Below, in pieces: positions 49,560-57,922 of a stretch of DNA of 64,000 bases. The stretch lies in assembly GCA_002399445.1 (NCBI GenBank), contig DHDR01000019.1, positions 36,953-100,952 on the forward strand, given 5' to 3'. A program made the translations under genes and the position numbers. The stretch is from Ruminococcaceae bacterium UBA4871. Its GTDB lineage: Bacteria > Bacillota > Clostridia > Oscillospirales > Acutalibacteraceae. Position 1 is the first letter of the stretch, and every line of letters begins with the position of its first letter. The notes under the pieces were generated by a model that ran no database searches, was not told the origin of the DNA, and saw nothing but the letters and a program-made list of their open reading frames with translations.

Positions 49560-50201
49560 TTAAAGCAAAGCTATCATAAACTTTGCAATCGTCCAAGCAA
49601 GTAATGCATCCAAACCAGCACCCAAAAAGATAAGTATCAACACATGGGTAAACTGTGAAACGTAATTTAAAAATTTAGGGGTTTCTCCCTTTTTGGAAAG
49701 ACTAGCACGAGAAAGTATACGTGAAAAAATCAATGCATTTTTAGTGGCCAAAATAATTGCAAAACAGCTGCAATAAGCACCCGGCAGCAAAATAATTGCG
49801 TAAAAAAGTCCACCATGAAAACCAAAAGCCGAATATAAATAACCCGCTGTCATACCAAGACCGATTCCACGAATAAATGGAATTAATGGCACCAAAAATG
49901 CGCCCCAAACAGACAGTCCAAACAAAAAACATATCAAAACAAATAAAAACGAAGATGCCAATGATGCACCAAAAACAGATAATGCAGATGTGCTACTCCG
50001 TAATGTATAATTGCTGTTAAATATGAAGTCCAATTTTTTGAGGATATCTAGAGACGCACTTCTGGAAAGTAAAGAACCACACACCACTCCGATTAAAAGT
50101 ACAATAGCAAATGTAACTTGGATTCGGTTTTGTGAAAGAGAATCTTTTAGTTCAGTCTTGTCCGGCAAAGAACTGGAAAGATGCTGAAGAATAATTTTCA
50201 T
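49560..50201 (-). CDS. spoIIM: Stage II sporulation protein M (SpoIIM)
   Basis: SpoIIM anchors the SpoIID-SpoIIP peptidoglycan-degrading complex that drives engulfment. The 213-residue protein has about five membrane spans and the family segment FIRGIGLGMTAGYLYSAFGFHG near residue 115. The ATG at 50201 is chosen because AAGGAAGG lies just upstream and the length then equals Bacillus SpoIIM; the open frame extends 20 codons further. A possible sigma-E promoter lies upstream. xerD follows. Confidence 0.88.
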   Translation of the reverse strand: MKIILQHLSSSLPDKTELKDSLSQNRIQVTFAIVLLIGVVCGSLLSRSASLDILKKLDFIFNSNYTLRSSTSALSVFGASLASSFLFVLICFLFGLSVWGAFLVPLIPFIRGIGLGMTAGYLYSAFGFHGGLFYAIILLPGAYCSCFAIILATKNALIFSRILSRASLSKKGETPKFLNYVSQFTHVLILIFLGAGLDALLAWTIAKFMIALL

Positions 50202-50331
50202 AAATACTGCCTTCCTTTTCATAAGCTTATCCAAAACAAACTTATGAGGTCCAGACAGCAAATATACCTTTTGATCCTTTACTATATACTAATTTTTTGT
50301 GCGTTTCAACCGATTGTGAAAATTTTTTGAA

Positions 50332-50359
50332 ATTTTATGCATGCTGTACAGAATTATAC
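50332..50359 (-). promoter_or_regulatory. Possible sigma-E-type promoter for spoIIM
   Basis: On the minus strand GTATAAT (complement of 50353-50359), a 13-base spacer and CATAAAAT (complement of 50332-50339) fit the sigma-E pattern, with seven of eight -10 matches. spoIIM is sigma-E dependent in Bacillus. The intergenic 50202-50520 otherwise holds the scfB terminator and an extra CGAATGCAT copy at 50396-50404. Confidence 0.4.
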
Positions 50360-50439
50360 ATTATATATTAGGTGGCCTTATAAGCATTATGTAAACGAAT
50401 GCATATTCATATTTTTGCAGTAAAAATAAAATATATGCA

Positions 50440-50479
50440 TAAAAATGCATTCGCATACATTGCTGTATACGAATGCATT
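50440..50479 (-). terminator. Terminator of the scf operon
   Basis: AATGCATTCGCATACA (50444-50459) pairs with 50464-50479 with one mismatch around a TTGC loop. On the minus strand the stem is followed by T residues, closing scfB. Confidence 0.75.
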
Positions 50480-50520
50480 ATCATACTTGATGTTTTATAG
50501 CTTTTAGAATTTTACTCTGC

Positions 50521-51882
50521 TCATTCTGCCATTGCTGCTTGAATCATGATTGCGCATTCCAGACGTTTTTGTTCCAGCTTACAAGTGATTTTATGTGGCT
50601 TCAAAATATTGCGCTCATATTTGTAGTTATTAGCATTGCAGCCACCGCTGCAATAAAATTTTGCCCAGCAGTTTTTGCAATCTTCTTTTGTATAAACATT
50701 CGCTGCCGCAAAACGGTTTTTCATATCATGATCATAGGTACCATCCAGTACATTGCCCATAATCCATTGATCATCGCCTACGAACTGATGGCAGGGGAAA
50801 ATTTCGCCTGTTGGCGTAATCGCAACATATTCATTTCCGCAGCTGCAGCCACGCAAGCGTTTAATCGCACATGGTCCTTGATTTAAATCAATCATAAAAT
50901 GGAAAAAGTTAAAGCACTTCCCTGCCTTCTTCTTTTCAATCATAATATTTGCCAAATGTTCATATTCTTTAAATACAACAGGCAAATCTTCTTCCTGAAT
51001 GGAATAGTCCAGTTGAGGATCAGATACAACAGGTTCCACAGATATTTGATCGAAACCAAGACGTTCCATTTCCAAAATATCGTTTGTAAAATCAAGGTTA
51101 TGTTTTGTGAAAGTTCCGCGCACATAATATTCCTTGTCTCCTCTGCCGGCGACCAGCTTTTGAAACTTCGGAACAATCCTGTCATACGAGCCGGTCTTGC
51201 CATCTGGGCAGACACGAAGACGGTCATTGACTTCTTTGCGTCCATCTAAAGAAAGGATACAATTGGACATTTCACGATTAATAAAATTAATTTTGTCATC
51301 ATTCAGTAGCATTCCATTTGTTGTAATTGTAAAGCGAAAATTCTTGTTATATTTCTTCTCCAAGCTGCGGGCATATTGAACCGTCTGCTTCACGACATCA
51401 AAGTTCATCAATGGTTCCCCACCAAAAAAGTCAACTTCCAAATTATGACGATTCGCGGATTGCTGAATCAAAAAGTCGATGGCAGCTTTTGCAACTTTAA
51501 AGGGCATGAGCATACGGCCTTTTCCAAAATCTCCTTGCGCTGCAAAGCAATAAGCACAGCGTAAATTACAATCATGCGCGATATTCAGACACATAGATTT
51601 GATAGGTGCATCTTTCATCATCCCGGCAAATTTTCCATAATCATCGGAAGAAAACAGTTGCCCCTTTTCCTGCAGTTCCAGTAATTCGCGGTAAGCCTCA
51701 TTCAATGTAGAGTCATCATATTTTTCAGACAATGCATTTTTTGCTGCAGCCGGCATTTTTGCTGGGACATGGTCATCCAGATAATCCAGCAAATCATACG
51801 GAGCCGGATCAAACAGATGGACAGCACCGGAGTTAGTATCCAGTACAATATGAAAACCATTCAACGTATACTTGTGTATCAT
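50521..51882 (-). CDS. scfB: Radical SAM thioether maturase of the SCIFF peptide
   Basis: The maturase links Cys sulfur to the side chain of another residue in the SCIFF precursor. The 453-residue protein has an N-terminal peptide-recognition region, the radical SAM motif CNLRCAYC near residues 104-112, and a C-terminal SPASM region rich in Cys (CAIKRLRGCSCGNEY, IFPCHQF, CKNCWAKFYCSGGCN, then two more) for auxiliary [4Fe-4S] clusters. scfA lies 103 bases upstream with a terminator-like hairpin between them. Assignment rests on this pair, not on activity. Confidence 0.95.
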   Translation of the reverse strand: MIHKYTLNGFHIVLDTNSGAVHLFDPAPYDLLDYLDDHVPAKMPAAAKNALSEKYDDSTLNEAYRELLELQEKGQLFSSDDYGKFAGMMKDAPIKSMCLNIAHDCNLRCAYCFAAQGDFGKGRMLMPFKVAKAAIDFLIQQSANRHNLEVDFFGGEPLMNFDVVKQTVQYARSLEKKYNKNFRFTITTNGMLLNDDKINFINREMSNCILSLDGRKEVNDRLRVCPDGKTGSYDRIVPKFQKLVAGRGDKEYYVRGTFTKHNLDFTNDILEMERLGFDQISVEPVVSDPQLDYSIQEEDLPVVFKEYEHLANIMIEKKKAGKCFNFFHFMIDLNQGPCAIKRLRGCSCGNEYVAITPTGEIFPCHQFVGDDQWIMGNVLDGTYDHDMKNRFAAANVYTKEDCKNCWAKFYCSGGCNANNYKYERNILKPHKITCKLEQKRLECAIMIQAAMAE

Positions 51883-51907
51883 GTTTTACAAAACTCCATT
51901 TTTACAA

Positions 51908-51938
51908 AAATTAAGGGACAGACAACGCCTGTCCCTTT
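51908..51938 (-). terminator. Intercistronic hairpin between scfA and scfB
   Basis: AAGGGACAG (51913-51921) pairs perfectly with CTGTCCCTT (51929-51937). On the minus strand the stem is followed by AATTTTTG, so it can partly terminate transcription and keep precursor mRNA in excess of maturase mRNA. Confidence 0.75.
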
Positions 51939-51985
51939 TGCTCGTTTAGATTTGACAGAAAATTCTATCGGATTCTAACAATCCC

Positions 51986-52132
51986 TCAGCGATTTTTATT
52001 TTCGCATCTCTGGTTTGCTACTGTACAGGACACTTTACATGCAGACTGGCAGGAAGCCTGGCACTCACCACAGCCGCCCTTGACACAGCTCTCTTTTAAA
52101 TTAGCCTGATTTAGAGTTTTAATCTGTTTCAT
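51986..52132 (-). CDS. scfA: SCIFF (six-Cys-in-forty-five) ranthipeptide precursor
   Basis: The 48-residue peptide starts MKQIKTLNQANLKESCVKGG and continues CGECQASCQSACKVSCTVAN, with Cys at 16, 21, 24, 28, 32, 36 and 43. The leader and Cys spacing match the SCIFF family found across Clostridia; thioether bridges are made by the adjacent maturase. Six Cys lie in the core block and C43 is close to the end. No obvious protease site is seen after the leader. AAAGG lies upstream at about 11 bases. The mature function is not established. Confidence 0.95.
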   Translation of the reverse strand: MKQIKTLNQANLKESCVKGGCGECQASCQSACKVSCTVANQRCENKNR

Positions 52133-52198
52133 GGATTCTACCGACCTTTCATCTGATATTTATTTTATTATAACACACATAAACATTAAAGAAAAGTC

Positions 52199-52609
52199 TT
52201 ATCTGATTTTTTGGTGGTGGCACATTGCCAAGTAACCGCCCAGAGAACCAGCAAGAACCATAACCAGCATCCGTGTAAAGGAGGACATGCCGGTTACATC
52301 ATGTGCATTTGCTACTCCCCCAATCAAGCAAAGAAGAAACAGCAGGAACCCACAACATGCGCCCAAAAGCAATCCGCGTTTATGGCTGATCTTGGCAGCC
52401 AAACATCCAGAAAAGAAAGCACTAACCCCACAAATAATCATAATTAAAGGCTGCAAAAAATCCTGTGGCAGTTTACCGCTTGTTTGAATAACAGCAGCAG
52501 AAATCAACAATAACACTGTGCAGATGGCAGCTCCGCTAACAATGCCTATCATTAATGAACGTAGCAGCATCATTCCTGGTTTCATAGTAATCATCCTGAC
52601 ACTTTTCAT
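52199..52609 (-). CDS. TIGR04086-like membrane protein
   Basis: The 136-residue protein has about four membrane spans (residues near 18-40, 52-70, 78-100, 112-132) and no soluble domain. It resembles the TIGR04086 family of clostridial membrane proteins. GGGAGG lies 7 bases before the ATG. It lies between yajC and scfA on the same strand, 66 bases upstream of scfA. A role with the SCIFF peptide is a guess from position. Confidence 0.7.
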   Translation of the reverse strand: MKSVRMITMKPGMMLLRSLMIGIVSGAAICTVLLLISAAVIQTSGKLPQDFLQPLIMIICGVSAFFSGCLAAKISHKRGLLLGACCGFLLFLLCLIGGVANAHDVTGMSSFTRMLVMVLAGSLGGYLAMCHHQKIR

Positions 52610-52699
52610 AAAAATTCCTCCCTCACACTATCTTATACAGAAAATAGTATGAAGGAGGTAACCCTAATATGCATAAAAGCAGTAAGACTAATGAATATC

Positions 52700-53140
52700 T
52701 CAGCTTTTATTCTTTTTGTCTTTGTTCTCAATTTCCGCAACGTCGTCATCGCTGGAATTCTTTTTCCCAAACAATTTTCTCTTTTTGGGGGGTTGTTCTG
52801 CCGGTTCATCATGGACAGTATCCACACTGCCAATAGCCCAGCGCTTAATACGCATTTTTGCACGATCTGTGCCGGTTTCAATCACTAATGTATTGTTGTC
52901 TTCTTTAATGCCAACAATGCGGCCGCATATACCGCCAATCGTAGTAATGTCATCGCCAATTTGTGCATTTTTACGCATAGTATCTTCTTCCTTGCGCTTT
53001 TTGTTCTGTGGACGAATCATGAGAAGCCACATCACGACAAACAGAAGAATAAGTGGAAGGAATAGGCTCATCATTGCACCTGCGCCACTGGTGCCAGCTG
53101 AGCTGCCAGTTGTAGTCGCAAGGGTAACAGGATTAATCAT
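52700..53140 (-). CDS. yajC: Preprotein translocase accessory subunit YajC
   Basis: YajC associates with SecDF at the Sec translocon. The protein of about 146 residues has one transmembrane span (about residues 24-45), then IRPQNKKRKEEDTMRKNAQIGDD-type sequence and the GDDITTIGGICGRIVGI core. The C-terminal 40 residues are highly charged and Lys-rich. GGAGGTG lies upstream; both the TTG at 53149 and the ATG at 53140 are possible starts and the ATG is listed. The tgt-queA pair next to yajC is a common arrangement. Confidence 0.9.
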   Translation of the reverse strand: MINPVTLATTTGSSAGTSGAGAMMSLFLPLILLFVVMWLLMIRPQNKKRKEEDTMRKNAQIGDDITTIGGICGRIVGIKEDNNTLVIETGTDRAKMRIKRWAIGSVDTVHDEPAEQPPKKRKLFGKKNSSDDDVAEIENKDKKNKS

Positions 53141-53242
53141 AATATTCAATGCACCTCCAAATTAGTGATTATATTATACCAATATACAGACAAGCTTGCA
53201 AGGAAAAATCATAAAAGTTCATCAAAAATACATTTTAGACAA

Positions 53243-54379
53243 TCATATGCGTCTACCAACAGCTTCAATATTTTCACGATAAAACGTTTCAAAACGGCCT
53301 TGATCCAGCGCAGTACGAATTTTTTCTAAAAAAGTATTGTAAAAATAAAGATTATGAAGAACCATAAGACGCATTCCGAGCATTTCACCGGATTTAAGCA
53401 GATGATGAATATAAGCACGGGTAAAATGCTGGCAAGTTGGGCACTGACACCCCTCCTCCAGAGGGCGCTGATCCAGTTCATATTTTGCATTTATTAAATT
53501 CCGAATACCTTCCATTGTGAAAGCATGTCCATGACGAGCGTTGCGCGTGGGCATGACACAGTCAAAAATATCAACACCGCGGCGCACACATTCCAGAATA
53601 TTAGCAGGTGTTCCTACCCCCATCAGGTAACGCGGTTTTTCTTTTGGCAGATATGGGTTCAGTACCTCCAGTACGTGATACATCAACTCTGTACTTTCCC
53701 CTACTGCTAATCCGCCAATAGCATAACCAGGCAAGTCCAGTTCTGCAATCTGCTTCATATGCTCAACTCGCAAATCATCATAGATGCTCCCCTGGTTAAT
53801 TCCCCAAAGCTGCTGCTGCCGGTTCAGCGTTTCCGGTAAGGAATTCAGCCGATCCATCTCTGCCTTGCAGCGGTAAAGCCAGCGGGTTGTCCGTGCTACT
53901 GAATGTTTGGCATAATCATATTCAGCTGGATTCTGCATACATTCATCAAAGGCCATTGCAATGGTGCTGCCAAGGTGAGACTGAATCCGCATGCTTTCTT
54001 CCGGTCCCATAAAGATTTTATGTCCGTCAATATGGGAGGCAAATGTTACGCCCGCTTCTGTAATGTCACGAAGCTTTGCCAAAGAAAAGACTTGGAATCC
54101 TCCACTATCTGTTAAAATGGGCCCGTCCCACTGCGTAAATTTGTGCAGGCCGCCAAGCTGATATACCTGCTCATCCCCCGGGCGCAAATGCAGATGATAA
54201 GTGTTGCAGAGTTGAACCTGACAGTGGACTTCTTTCAGATCTAATGCAGAAACACCGCCTTTAATGGCACCGGCGGTCGCTACATTCATAAATGCAGGCA
54301 TCTGGATAACGCCATGTGGAGTTTTATAGATTCCACGGCGAGCAGAGCCTTCTTGTTTGAGTAATTTATAAAAAGACAT
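53243..54379 (-). CDS. tgt: Queuine tRNA-ribosyltransferase
   Basis: Tgt exchanges G34 of GUN tRNAs for the queuine precursor. The 378-residue TIM-barrel protein has the nucleophile segment ILTDSGGFQVFSLAKL near residue 90, GGLAVGES near residue 229, and the zinc site CQCPTCQHFTRAYIHHL near residue 307. AAAGGA lies 9 bases before the ATG at 54379; an upstream ATG at 54409 overlaps queA. queA lies 26 bases upstream. Confidence 0.95.
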   Translation of the reverse strand: MSFYKLLKQEGSARRGIYKTPHGVIQMPAFMNVATAGAIKGGVSALDLKEVHCQVQLCNTYHLHLRPGDEQVYQLGGLHKFTQWDGPILTDSGGFQVFSLAKLRDITEAGVTFASHIDGHKIFMGPEESMRIQSHLGSTIAMAFDECMQNPAEYDYAKHSVARTTRWLYRCKAEMDRLNSLPETLNRQQQLWGINQGSIYDDLRVEHMKQIAELDLPGYAIGGLAVGESTELMYHVLEVLNPYLPKEKPRYLMGVGTPANILECVRRGVDIFDCVMPTRNARHGHAFTMEGIRNLINAKYELDQRPLEEGCQCPTCQHFTRAYIHHLLKSGEMLGMRLMVLHNLYFYNTFLEKIRTALDQGRFETFYRENIEAVGRRI

Positions 54380-54405
54380 GACTTGTAATCCTTTTCTGTA
54401 AAATA

Positions 54406-55452
54406 TCAATAAATAAACATAGCATCCCCAAAGGAAAAAAATCGATACTTTTCCTGCACCGCAACTCGGTAAGCATTCATAATATGGTCATAGCCGGCAA
54501 GTGCACTTACCAGCATTATTAACGTGCTTTCCGGCAGATGAAAATTCGTAATCAGGCCATCCAACACTTTAAACTGAAAGCCCGGATAAATAAAAATGTC
54601 TGTCCATCCTGAACTTTCTTTGATACATCCCTCTTTTGCGGCAACACTTTCCAATGTACGGCAACTAGTTGTACCAACAGCAATGACACGTCCCCCGGCC
54701 TTTTTCGTTTCATTGATGCTATCAGCCGTGCCTTTTGGCAGCATATAATGTTCTGAGTGCATTTTATGATCCGTAACTTTATCAGCTGTAACCGGACGGA
54801 ATGTACCAAGCCCGACATGCAGCGTAACGAACTCAACTTTTACGCCCATATCTTTTACTTTCTGAAGCAGCTCTTTTGTAAAGTGCAGGCCAGCCGTCGG
54901 CGCAGCAGCAGAACCGACTTCCCGAGAATAGACAGTCTGATAGCGTTCCTGATCTTCAAGTTTTTTCTTAATATAGGGAGGCAGCGGCATCTGACCAATT
55001 TGGTCAAGGATAGCAAAGAAATTTCCACTATAGTTAAAGTGAACAATCCGATTGCCGTCATCCTGCACAGCAATCACTTCTGCGGAAAGCAAACCTTCGC
55101 CGAATGTGAAATGTGTCCCGGGCTTTGCACGTTTGCCGGGCTTGCAGAGGACCTCCCAAGTATCATTCCCGTGGTTTGTTAAAAGCAGAAATTCAACGCG
55201 GGCGCCGGTACCTTCTTTAATCCCATATATGCGGGCCGGCAGTACCCGGGAATCGTTCAGTACCAAACAATCTCCTGGACGCAGCCAGTCTGTGATATTG
55301 TAAAAATGGCAATGTGAAATTTCCCCCGTATTCTTATTTAAAGTCATTAAGCGGGAAACATCTCGCGGTTCCACCGGGGTCTGTGCAATGAGTTCTTTCG
55401 GCAAGTTGTAGTAAAAATCTTTTGTATGCAAATTATGAACATCAATTCCCAT
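54406..55452 (-). CDS. queA: S-adenosylmethionine:tRNA ribosyltransferase-isomerase QueA
   Basis: QueA adds the cyclopentenediol ring from SAM to preQ1-modified tRNA. The 348-residue protein has FYYNLPKELIAQTPVEPRD near the N-terminus, SAAAPTAGLHFT near residue 178 and GTTSCRTLESVA near residue 263. AGGAGA precedes the ATG. It leads the queA-tgt-yajC run. No preQ1 riboswitch is visible in the leader upstream of 55452. Confidence 0.95.
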   Translation of the reverse strand: MGIDVHNLHTKDFYYNLPKELIAQTPVEPRDVSRLMTLNKNTGEISHCHFYNITDWLRPGDCLVLNDSRVLPARIYGIKEGTGARVEFLLLTNHGNDTWEVLCKPGKRAKPGTHFTFGEGLLSAEVIAVQDDGNRIVHFNYSGNFFAILDQIGQMPLPPYIKKKLEDQERYQTVYSREVGSAAAPTAGLHFTKELLQKVKDMGVKVEFVTLHVGLGTFRPVTADKVTDHKMHSEHYMLPKGTADSINETKKAGGRVIAVGTTSCRTLESVAAKEGCIKESSGWTDIFIYPGFQFKVLDGLITNFHLPESTLIMLVSALAGYDHIMNAYRVAVQEKYRFFSFGDAMFIY

Positions 55453-55572
55453 ATTTTGGTTCTCCTAAATATAAATTTTATAACATTATTTTAAAAAAAA
55501 TTAAAAATCATTTTGAAAGTCAATTACTAAGCATATTTCACACAAAAACAGTCTTACTTTATTATAAATAAA

Positions 55573-55601
55573 TTGACATCCTATAGCAAGTCTGGTATGA
55601 T
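55573..55601 (+). promoter_or_regulatory. Promoter of the lysine-riboswitch operon
   Basis: TTGACA (55573-55578), a 17-base spacer and TATGAT (55596-55601) lie a few bases before the riboswitch. Confidence 0.82.
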
Positions 55602-55607
55602 AGGCAA

Positions 55608-55773
55608 AGATAGAGGCGCGAGTTTAAAAAGTAACGGACAAGAGGCTGCCAAAGCCGGTGAGGGTTTGTGAAAGGAAAGCTCGCCGAAGGAGCAGTGTGG
55701 CATACTGGATTCTGGTTGTGTCTGCAAAAAGCAGTTCAACTGTCGTCATAGAAATTATGATGGAGCGCTATCG
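55608..55773 (+). ncRNA. Lysine riboswitch (L box)
   Basis: The leader has L-box hallmarks: AGATAGAGGCGCGAG near 55608-55622, AAAAGTAACG, GGCTGCCAAAGCCGGTGAG and GAAAGGAAAGCTCGCCGAAG. The closing P1 strand GGAGCGCTATC (55762-55772) pairs with the 5' end. Lysine binding would favour the terminator hairpin at about 55822 and shut off asd-dapA-dapB. The rest of the 55453-55897 gap holds the promoter, this element and the terminator. Confidence 0.92.
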
Positions 55774-55818
55774 GCGGAAAAGCAGAGCTTTTGCCGAACC
55801 ACTCTATTATAAGGAAAT

Positions 55819-55845
55819 GACGGCCGGTTTGCAACCGGTCTTTTT
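55819..55845 (+). terminator. Riboswitch-controlled terminator
   Basis: GGCCGGTT (55822-55829) pairs with AACCGGTC (55833-55840) over a TGC loop, then five T residues. It lies between the L box and asd. Confidence 0.88.
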
Positions 55846-55897
55846 CATTTATTGCTTGAATTCTATCTTTTCATATTCTTGAGGGGGCTTATGCAAA

Positions 55898-56977
55898 ATG
55901 AAGCAGTTTAATGTCGGTATTATCGGTGCAACTGGAATGGTTGGTCAGCGCTTTGCCACTTTGCTGGAACATCATCCATGGTTTCATGTGGCAGCGCTGG
56001 CAGCAAGCGCACGCTCTGCTGGAAAGACTTATGAAGAAGCGGTCGGCGATCATTGGCTGATGAAAACACCGATGCCGGAATCCATGCGAAAGATGATTGT
56101 TTTCAATGCGGAAAAAGATGTTGAAAAGGTTACTTCCCTAGTCGATTTTGTTTTTTGCGCTGTCAATATGAAAAAAGAAGAAATCAAAAAGTTGGAAGAA
56201 ACTTATGCCAAACATGAATGCCCTGTTCTTTCCAATAACAGTGCCAACCGCGGGGTACCCGATGTGCCGATGATTATTCCGGAAATCAATGCAGACCACG
56301 CAGCCGTTATTCCTTTCCAGCGTAAACGTTTGGGAACGAAACGCGGTTTTATTGCGGTAAAATCAAACTGCTCCCTACAAAGTTATGTGCCGGCTATTAC
56401 TCCTTTACTGGATTTGCATGTAACGAAGGCACTTGCGTGTACTTATCAGGCAATTTCCGGTGCCGGCAAAACTTTTGAAACTTTTCCGCAGATTTTGGAT
56501 AATGTAATTCCTTTTATCGGTGGTGAAGAAGGAAAAAGCGAAAATGAACCCATGAAGATTTGGGGGCATGTAGAAGATGGAAAAATTGTAAATGCAACAG
56601 AACCATGTATTACATCCCAATGTCTCCGCGTTCCTGTTTCAGATGGACACACTGCGGCCGTTTTTGTTTCGTTTGAAAAGCCGGCCACGATGGAGGAAAT
56701 TATCGAACGTTGGGAAACTTATAAAGGTATTCCGCAGGAACTGAACCTACCCAGTGCACCGAAACAGTTTCTTCATTACTTCCATGAAGAAGACCGTCCG
56801 CAGACTAAACTGGACCGCAATTTGGAAAATGGTATGGCAATTTCCATTGGTCGTCTGCGTCCGGATACACAATACACGATTAAATTTGTCTGCCTTTCCC
56901 ACAATACTCTGCGCGGTGCTGCCGGCGGTGCAGTACTGATGGCCGAGCTACTGGCTGCAAAAGGCTATTTGGACTAA
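55898..56977 (+). CDS. asd: Aspartate-semialdehyde dehydrogenase, archaeal/fungal type
   Basis: Asd reduces aspartyl phosphate to aspartate semialdehyde, feeding lysine and threonine synthesis. The 359-residue protein has GIIGATGMVGQRF for NADP near residue 8 and the catalytic Cys in VKSNCSLQSY near residue 157, with YQAISGAGK after it. The length and motifs match the class found in archaea and fungi rather than the E. coli or Bacillus type. GAGGGGG lies 10 bases before the ATG. It is the first gene under the lysine riboswitch. Confidence 0.95.
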   Translation: MKQFNVGIIGATGMVGQRFATLLEHHPWFHVAALAASARSAGKTYEEAVGDHWLMKTPMPESMRKMIVFNAEKDVEKVTSLVDFVFCAVNMKKEEIKKLEETYAKHECPVLSNNSANRGVPDVPMIIPEINADHAAVIPFQRKRLGTKRGFIAVKSNCSLQSYVPAITPLLDLHVTKALACTYQAISGAGKTFETFPQILDNVIPFIGGEEGKSENEPMKIWGHVEDGKIVNATEPCITSQCLRVPVSDGHTAAVFVSFEKPATMEEIIERWETYKGIPQELNLPSAPKQFLHYFHEEDRPQTKLDRNLENGMAISIGRLRPDTQYTIKFVCLSHNTLRGAAGGAVLMAELLAAKGYLD

Positions 56978-57002
56978 AATATATTTGGAGGCATCTCTTC
57001 TG

Positions 57003-57893
57003 ATGAAGAATCCAATTTTTACTGGTTCTGCGGTTGCGCTTGTCACACCGTTTTCCGCAGATGGAACTGTAAACTATGAAATGTTGGACCGTTTGCTGGA
57101 TATGCACCTTGCAAATGAAACAGACGGTATGGTATTGTGTGCTACCAGCGGTGAATCCCCTGTATTAACTACAGATGAATATGAAAAAATTGTCCGGCAT
57201 AGTGTTAAAAAAATTGCCGGCAGAATTCCAGTTATTGTTGCAGCTGGTAATAACTGCACCGCACACGCATTGGAATTGTGTCAGATCGCTGAATCTGCCG
57301 GCGCAGATGCGCTGTTGGTGGTAACGCCGTATTACAATAAAACTTCTCAAAAGGGTTTGATAGCACATTATACTTATCTTGCCGATCATGTAAAAAAACC
57401 AATCATTATTTATAATGTTCCTTCTCGTACAGGAGTGAATGTTAAACCAGAAACTTATTCTATTTTGTCGAAGCATCCTAATATCAACGGCGTTAAAGAA
57501 GCAAACGGTGATATTTCCTCGGTTGCCCAAACAGTTTCGCTATGTGGGTCAAACTTCAATATATATTCTGGAAATGATGAACAGACATTGCCTATTTTAT
57601 CACTTGGCGGTAAGGGTGTTATCTCTGTTTTTGCAAATTGCATGCCCAAGGAGATGCATGAATTGTGTGCCGCTTTTTTCCGCCATGATACGGAAAAAGC
57701 AGCGGCAATAGAAGCGAAATATTTTCAACTTATGAGTGCCCTATTTATGGACGTTAACCCGATTCCAGTGAAAGAAGCATTGCGCATGATGGGCTATGAT
57801 TGTGGAATCTGTCGTCTGCCTCTGGTGGAAATGGATGATTCAGCAAAGCAGAAACTTGCTTCTGTGTTAAAAACATATGGATTGATTCGGTAA
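57003..57893 (+). CDS. dapA: 4-hydroxy-tetrahydrodipicolinate synthase
   Basis: DapA condenses pyruvate with aspartate semialdehyde. The 296-residue TIM barrel has CATSGESPVLTTDE near residue 42, the Tyr in VTPYYNK near residue 109 and the Schiff-base Lys in INGVKEANGD near residue 163. TTGGAGG at 56985-56991 supports the ATG at 57003. It follows asd closely and is followed by dapB after 29 bases. Confidence 0.96.
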   Translation: MKNPIFTGSAVALVTPFSADGTVNYEMLDRLLDMHLANETDGMVLCATSGESPVLTTDEYEKIVRHSVKKIAGRIPVIVAAGNNCTAHALELCQIAESAGADALLVVTPYYNKTSQKGLIAHYTYLADHVKKPIIIYNVPSRTGVNVKPETYSILSKHPNINGVKEANGDISSVAQTVSLCGSNFNIYSGNDEQTLPILSLGGKGVISVFANCMPKEMHELCAAFFRHDTEKAAAIEAKYFQLMSALFMDVNPIPVKEALRMMGYDCGICRLPLVEMDDSAKQKLASVLKTYGLIR

Positions 57894-57922
57894 TTCTTGT
57901 AAAAGAATGGGATGTGTAAGAA

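Noticed and set aside
52649..52888. Plus-strand open frames antisense to yajC, one preceded by an apparent AAGGAGG
   Set aside because: The frames have no family resemblance, and the ribosome binding site-like bases lie in the promoter region of the minus-strand membrane protein gene, so coincidence is likely.
55453..55572. A preQ1 riboswitch in the queA leader
   Set aside because: I looked for the short pseudoknot-forming motif before queA and found only AT-rich sequence.
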